Origin: Pseudomonadota bacterium
GTDB taxonomy: Bacteria; Pseudomonadota; Gammaproteobacteria; Xanthomonadales; Ahniellaceae
Assembly: GCA_022843465.1 (NCBI GenBank)
Contig: JALHNO010000018.1
Span: 1 to 64,000, forward strand
Direction: 5' to 3'
Length of the DNA: 64,000 bases
The notes below the pieces were generated by a model. It was not told the origin of the DNA and ran no database searches. It saw only the letters and a program-made list of their open reading frames with translations. A program made the position numbers and the translations under genes. Positions 59,841-64,000 of this stretch are shown here, in pieces; the first letter of the stretch is position 1, and every line of letters begins with the position of its first letter.

Positions 59841-62154
59841 CAGACACTCCCGAAGGCCGCCGCGCAAACATCGCCGCCAGCACAAAATTGCACACGACAC
59901 CCAGCGAAACGGTCAGCCCGATTGCGCGCAGCACTGGAATCGAAGCTGAGGCCAGCAGGGCAAACACCATCAGGGTGGAAGCCGCGCAGACCAGCAGGGC
60001 GTGCAAGGTACGGCGCTGAGCGGCCGGATCGGATTCGGCATGTTCGAAGAACAGGGCGTAGTCGAGCCCGAGTCCGGCAGCCAGCACCAGGGCGATCAGG
60101 TGGAACAGGCTGAGCGGGACGCCCACAAGATGCAGCAGGGCCGGCACCAGCAGACTCGACAGCGCCATCGGCAACAGAACCCGGGCAACCCGGGCCGGCG
60201 CGCGCAGGCTGCCTGCGATGACGGCAATCAACAGCACTGCTGCAAGCAACAGGCTGATCAGAATGCGTTCGCGATACTCGATCACCAGTTGCTCAGAGGT
60301 CTGCTTCAGATCCAGCCACTGCACGCCCGCATGCCGGGCAGAGAATCGGGACAGTGCTCCGGTGTCGTGCACGCCTGCCAGTGACACCAGCGCAACCGCG
60401 TCATCGCCACCCAGGCGCAGCAGGCTGTCGACACGCAGGGCCAGAGGGGTGTCGCGCAGATCGCTGACGCGCAGCGGATCGGCTGAACGCGCGCGCTCCA
60501 GATCATCGAGGAAGGGTTCGAATATTCCGGCACGGAACGGCTTGCCCTGGGTCGCCTGATCAAGCATCAGACGGGCGCTGAGCGCATCGGGCAGGCGCGA
60601 CTGGCGCTGGCGCTGGGTCGCCACACTGGGCAGATAACGGGCGGCCAGATCAAAACCGCTGATCGTTCCGGCAGCAACCAGCGCCTGCAGATCGGGAATC
60701 AGCCGCTCACTGCGTTGCAGCAGGGCTTCCTCATCGTGATCGCGCAGGACCAGCATGTGGCGGACATCTGGCGCGCCCAACTGCTGACGCAATTCGATGT
60801 CCCGCTGCAACAGATCGGCGGGCAACGGTGTCAACGCGGCCAGATTGTTTTCAAACAGCGGTCCGCGACCGAGCAGCAGCGCCATTACCGCGCCCAGCGC
60901 CAGCGCAGGCACTAGCCAACGTGGCCGCGGCAGGCGATCAGACAGGCCGAGCAATCGTGCCAAGCGTGGCGAATCGGCGGCGCCGGCATCGAGATCGCCC
61001 AGCAGTGCCGGCATCAGCAGGCGTGTGCAGAGACCCGCGACGGCGACACCGACCATCGAAAAGCAGGCCAGCTGCGCCAACCCGGTGACCCCCGAAAAAA
61101 GAAAGGCAAGATAGGCGATGCAGGTGCTGGCAACGCCGGTGGCCAGAGTCGGCCAGAGCGCGCGTGCGTTTTCGCGTGGGCTGATACCGCGGTGCTGATG
61201 ACTGAACAGGTGCATCGGGTAGTCCTGCGCCACGCCGATCAGGGTGAAGCCAAAAGCCAGCGTGATGCCATGGACATCGCCGAACAGGGCGCTTACCGCC
61301 GCCAGTCCGGCGAGACCTGCCGAGACCATCGGCAATGCGCCGAGCAGAACGAAGCGCGCGCGTCGATAGGCAAACAGCATCAACAGCATCATCCCCAGGC
61401 TTGCCATCACACCGAGCCGGCTGGCCTCGCCGGCGGTGCGCTGTTGCATGATGTTGGCAAAAGCTCCGGGGCCACTGATCAGCAGGCGCAGGCCGGGCTC
61501 GCTGCGTGTGTCGGCGAAGGCCTGCTCGATCGCGGCGATGGCTTCGGCCTGCTGGTGCGGATCAAACCCGGCCGCACGCGTCTCGACCACCAGCAGGGCG
61601 CGCGTCTGATCGGCGCTCATCCAAACATCAAGCGCGCGTTCGGGTTCGTTTTGCGGTCGCCAGCGCTCGAACAATTGCATCACTTCAAGCGTCGGGTCAC
61701 GCCGCACCCAGGGCTTGAGCAGACTCGCGGCCGGCGAATTGAGGTCCTGCACCCGCTGCTGCAATTGCGTACCGAGTTTGCCGGCATCCAGGGGTTCGCT
61801 GTCGAAACCCGGTGACAGCAGATAGCGGTAAGGCAGCAGGGCCTCCGGAAAGGCCTCGAGGCTTGAGCTGCCATTGCTGATCTGGCGAAACTGCGGCGCG
61901 GCGCCCAGTGATTCCAGCAGGGACTGCGAGGTCTCGGCCAGAGCCTGCGGACTGCCCCCTTCGATGGCGAGCAGAAGCAGGCGCGCACCCGGGCCCTCAC
62001 CAATCTCATCGATCAACAGGCGCTGCTCCGCATTCTGCGGTTTGGGCATGAACAGCCGCAGATCCGAACTGAGTTGCAGCCGTACGCTGACGAAAATCGC
62101 CAGCAGGGCCAGGGCCAGCAGCCAGACCGCAAGCAGGATGCGCGCGGGCGGCAC
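59824..62154 (-). CDS. MMPL/RND family exporter of the aryl-polyene cluster
   Basis: A 776-residue inner-membrane transporter with twelve helices in two halves, each with a large periplasmic loop, as in MmpL and HpnN-type lipid transporters. The TM4-like GFTLIGVAQDYPMHLF and TM10-like AAGLGLDYALFFEH hold the charged residues used for proton coupling. It likely extracts the polyene lipid from the inner membrane and passes it to the LolA-like carrier encoded directly upstream. GTG start, adjacent to the previous TGA. Confidence 0.9.
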   Translation of the reverse strand: MPPARILLAVWLLALALLAIFVSVRLQLSSDLRLFMPKPQNAEQRLLIDEIGEGPGARLLLLAIEGGSPQALAETSQSLLESLGAAPQFRQISNGSSSLEAFPEALLPYRYLLSPGFDSEPLDAGKLGTQLQQRVQDLNSPAASLLKPWVRRDPTLEVMQLFERWRPQNEPERALDVWMSADQTRALLVVETRAAGFDPHQQAEAIAAIEQAFADTRSEPGLRLLISGPGAFANIMQQRTAGEASRLGVMASLGMMLLMLFAYRRARFVLLGALPMVSAGLAGLAAVSALFGDVHGITLAFGFTLIGVAQDYPMHLFSHQHRGISPRENARALWPTLATGVASTCIAYLAFLFSGVTGLAQLACFSMVGVAVAGLCTRLLMPALLGDLDAGAADSPRLARLLGLSDRLPRPRWLVPALALGAVMALLLGRGPLFENNLAALTPLPADLLQRDIELRQQLGAPDVRHMLVLRDHDEEALLQRSERLIPDLQALVAAGTISGFDLAARYLPSVATQRQRQSRLPDALSARLMLDQATQGKPFRAGIFEPFLDDLERARSADPLRVSDLRDTPLALRVDSLLRLGGDDAVALVSLAGVHDTGALSRFSARHAGVQWLDLKQTSEQLVIEYRERILISLLLAAVLLIAVIAGSLRAPARVARVLLPMALSSLLVPALLHLVGVPLSLFHLIALVLAAGLGLDYALFFEHAESDPAAQRRTLHALLVCAASTLMVFALLASASIPVLRAIGLTVSLGVVCNFVLAAMFARRPSGVSDAARS

Positions 62155-62796
62155 TCAGCCTGCCTTCCGGCGACAATGCGCCAGCAACGACTCGACCGCG
62201 ATATTTTCCGGCAGCGCTTCCGCAGCGGCCACATCGACCAGCATCAGACTGGAATCGCCATCGGCCTGATCGACCAGAAAGCAACGTGGTGCCGCATCGG
62301 CACCCAGCACGGTGATGGAACGGATGCGCTTGGCGATCCGCGCATCGATCGGCGACAACAGGATCTGCCAGTCCCCGAATTCGCCGGACACAGCCACCTC
62401 GAAGTGACGACGCAAGGCCGCCTGATCGCCGGACAGCAGCGCAGAGAACCCGACCAGCAGGGCACGCAATTCGGGCGCACGCTTGAGACTGAAATGCATC
62501 GGCTTGCGGCCGCTGCGCTCTACCCGCACGGCCTCACCGCGCACCACGGTGGACTCCTGAAAGGGCTCATCGACGCGCTTGCTGAGCTGATCGGCGGCGT
62601 CGAAACTCAGCATGCCGCGGCTCAGCAGGGGCTCGCTGAGCAGGTCCGAGTAGCGAATCTCGACAAAGGCCGTGGTTGCCGGCGCCGGACGCGCCAGGCT
62701 GGCCAGCAGATGCTCAGGCGTCGATGCGCCGATCGCCAACGGACTCAGCGCGCTCAGCAGGCATCCCAGCAGGCTCGGCAGGTTTCCAGAAATCAT
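62155..62796 (-). CDS. LolA-like periplasmic lipid carrier
   Basis: A 213-residue exported protein: signal peptide (about 1-22, LLSALSPLAIGAS), then a LolA-like fold with FVEIRYSDLLSEPLLSRGMLSFD near the start. Aryl-polyene clusters usually encode such a carrier for transfer to the outer membrane. ATG 62796 lies 83 bp inside the acyltransferase gene; no later start would keep the signal peptide. No lipobox Cys. Confidence 0.85.
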   Translation of the reverse strand: MISGNLPSLLGCLLSALSPLAIGASTPEHLLASLARPAPATTAFVEIRYSDLLSEPLLSRGMLSFDAADQLSKRVDEPFQESTVVRGEAVRVERSGRKPMHFSLKRAPELRALLVGFSALLSGDQAALRRHFEVAVSGEFGDWQILLSPIDARIAKRIRSITVLGADAAPRCFLVDQADGDSSLMLVDVAAAEALPENIAVESLLAHCRRKAG

Positions 62797-63685
62797 AGAA
62801 ATTGAACCAGTTGTAGGGGGCGATGCGGAGATGATGCTCCAGCCGGTCGGCAAAGCGCTGAACATATTGCAACAGGTCCAGCTGGCGCCGCTTGCGGTCG
62901 ATCCGCACCGAGTCGGCAAACACTTCGAAGTACAGGTCGTATCGGTTTGCACCTCCGAAGAGGCCGAAACAGAGCGCGACCGGAACACTCAGCACCGAGG
63001 CAATCAGCCAGGGCGAAGCCGGAAACTCTGCTGGCGCACCGAGGAACGGCACGGTCACGCTGCGTTCGCCCGGATGTACGCGATCGGCGAGCAGGGTCAC
63101 GACGGCGCCTTCCTCCAGCGCTTCCTTGATCGCCAGGACGACGGCGGTGCCATGCTGTCCGGCGTCGATCACGGTGCGCGCAAGTTCGGGATTCAGCGCA
63201 GCCAGCAGGGAGGTGATCGCCGGATTGTGGCCGACATCCAGCACGACACGGACCTTGGTATCGGGCCGGTCCAGACTGAGCACGCGCAGGGCCTCGAAGC
63301 TGCCCAGATGCGAACCCAGCAGCAGCAGACCATGGCCGCGATCGAGCAGCTCGTGCAGAGGCTCGACGCCATGGCGGCGCATGTCGAACCGGCGGAAACG
63401 CTCGGACAGCAGAAACACGCGGTCGACTATGGTCGAAGCGAAGCAGTGAATGTGCCGGCACACTTCGAGCAGGCTGGCGCGACGTCCGAACACCCTGCCG
63501 AGATAGGCACGCGAAGCCCGCCGCTCCGGCCCGCGCCGGATCACGAAGTACAGCGTGATCGGATACAGCAGAAGCCGCGCCACCGAGCGGCCACACAGCA
63601 GGGCGATATTGCGGATCAACCGGACCGCAAAATGGCCACCACCCTCGGGACGCTGCTTCCAGTCCCCGCTGGGCGCCGTACTCAT
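62714..63685 (-). CDS. Lysophospholipid-type acyltransferase (LpxL-like)
   Basis: A 323-residue membrane-associated acyltransferase with one N-terminal helix. The catalytic H-x4-D/E-like region LLLLGSHLGSFEALRVLS matches the LpxL/HtrB family, and PYNWFNFYDFW near the end is the usual family close. It probably loads the polyene onto a glycerol or sugar lipid. The last 25 residues, after the family end, are the part that overlaps the LolA-like gene. Confidence 0.87.
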   Translation of the reverse strand: MSTAPSGDWKQRPEGGGHFAVRLIRNIALLCGRSVARLLLYPITLYFVIRRGPERRASRAYLGRVFGRRASLLEVCRHIHCFASTIVDRVFLLSERFRRFDMRRHGVEPLHELLDRGHGLLLLGSHLGSFEALRVLSLDRPDTKVRVVLDVGHNPAITSLLAALNPELARTVIDAGQHGTAVVLAIKEALEEGAVVTLLADRVHPGERSVTVPFLGAPAEFPASPWLIASVLSVPVALCFGLFGGANRYDLYFEVFADSVRIDRKRRQLDLLQYVQRFADRLEHHLRIAPYNWFNFYDFWKPAEPAGMPAERAESVGDRRIDA

Positions 63686-63993
63686 GCAGCGGCCTGCCAG
63701 CCGAGACTTCCGCTGGCCAATTGACGATCCGAACGGTGAATGGAGAACCGCGCGACCGCCTTGGCGATGTCGATCTGCAATTCGACCCGGGCCAGTTCGC
63801 CCGGCAACAGAGGTTCCTGGAACTTCGCCTGCGGAAACCGCAGAGACGACGGCTGCCGACCAAGCGCACGCGCAAGCGTCTGCAGCACCTGGTCCAGCAA
63901 GACCACACCCGGCACGACAGGCGCGCCGGGGAAGTGTCCGGGCAGCGCGGGATGTCCGGCCCCGATCATGAACATGGACTCGAATGTCGGCAT
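63682..63993 (-). CDS. Hotdog-fold thioester dehydratase (ApeI-like)
   Basis: A 103-residue single hotdog domain with HPALPGHFPGAPVVPG, the FabZ-type active-site loop with His20. It is the second dehydratase of the cluster; ApeI and ApeP homologues normally occur together. The frame begins at ATG 63993, 7 bp from the window edge, so a longer N-terminus cannot be ruled out. Its stop overlaps the acyltransferase start by 4 bp. Confidence 0.85.
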   Translation of the reverse strand: MPTFESMFMIGAGHPALPGHFPGAPVVPGVVLLDQVLQTLARALGRQPSSLRFPQAKFQEPLLPGELARVELQIDIAKAVARFSIHRSDRQLASGSLGWQAAA

Positions 63994-64000
63994 CGGTCAG

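Noticed and set aside
1-64000. Mobile elements, CRISPR arrays and tRNA genes
   Set aside because: No transposase, integrase, phage gene, regularly spaced repeat or cloverleaf-like segment was seen in coding or intergenic parts.

Overview
The window is high-GC chromosomal DNA of a gammaproteobacterium, most likely Xanthomonadales/Lysobacterales. The reasons are the coaBC-dut-algC block, a DUF4124 protein, a Lys/Ala-rich HU variant, an aa3-type cytochrome oxidase locus with the full heme A assembly set, and an aryl-polyene (xanthomonadin-like) pigment cluster. No insertion sequence, prophage, CRISPR array or tRNA gene was found. Genes are dense, and many neighbours overlap by 4 bp (ATGA), so most transcription units are true operons.

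Layout. 1-250: promoter and leader of an rRNA operon running off the left edge (minus strand), with boxB- and boxA-like antitermination elements. 255-8.2 kb: tyrS, an M23 peptidase and anmK, a small ribbon-helix-helix-like protein, an AmpG-like permease with xthA, then pyrE and a DUF4124 protein. 8.4-13.3 kb: membrane-anchored algC, dut and coaBC (minus), and radC (plus). 13.4-22.9 kb: an HD-domain protein, small membrane and periplasmic proteins, GST, a flotillin operon headed by a ribbon-helix-helix-like gene with its own inverted-repeat operator candidate, an M28 lipoprotein peptidase and a TPR protein. 23-30.2 kb (minus): HU with a highly structured leader, an alpha/beta hydrolase, an M1 aminopeptidase, ubiE, DUF971, an unknown gene and hslU, which lacks its usual upstream partner hslV and has its own sigma32-like promoter.

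30.3-36 kb (plus): acetolactate synthase genes of alphaproteobacterial appearance, then dnaG outside its usual rpsU-dnaG-rpoD setting, and a membrane/repeat protein. 36-44.6 kb: cytochrome c oxidase and heme A locus (ctaC-ctaD-43-aa protein-ctaG-ctaE, and SURF1-SCO-like-ctaA-cyoE), with a decayed DUF2244 gene just upstream of ctaC and an oxidase promoter upstream of that remnant. 44.6-54 kb: a dioxygenase-sulfotransferase fusion, putA, and an operon of an unknown exported protein, GspA/ExeA-like ATPase, GspB and rhomboid protease, then a YdcF-family protein.

54.2 kb to the right edge: half of an aryl-polyene cluster. Plus-strand genes encode a ketosynthase, a ketosynthase-like chain-length-factor protein, a family 2 glycosyltransferase and a flavin halogenase-like enzyme. 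Convergent minus-strand genes encode two hotdog dehydratases, a lysophospholipid-type acyltransferase, a LolA-like carrier, an MMPL exporter and a ketoreductase. Together they would build a polyene chain on a carrier protein, possibly modify it, and move it to the outer membrane. Carrier proteins and starter-unit enzymes should lie beyond 64 kb.

The best candidates for undescribed biology are the ribbon-helix-helix/flotillin operon with its start-codon operator, the three-hairpin HU leader, the orphan hslU, the foreign-looking ilv genes and the dioxygenase-sulfotransferase fusion.
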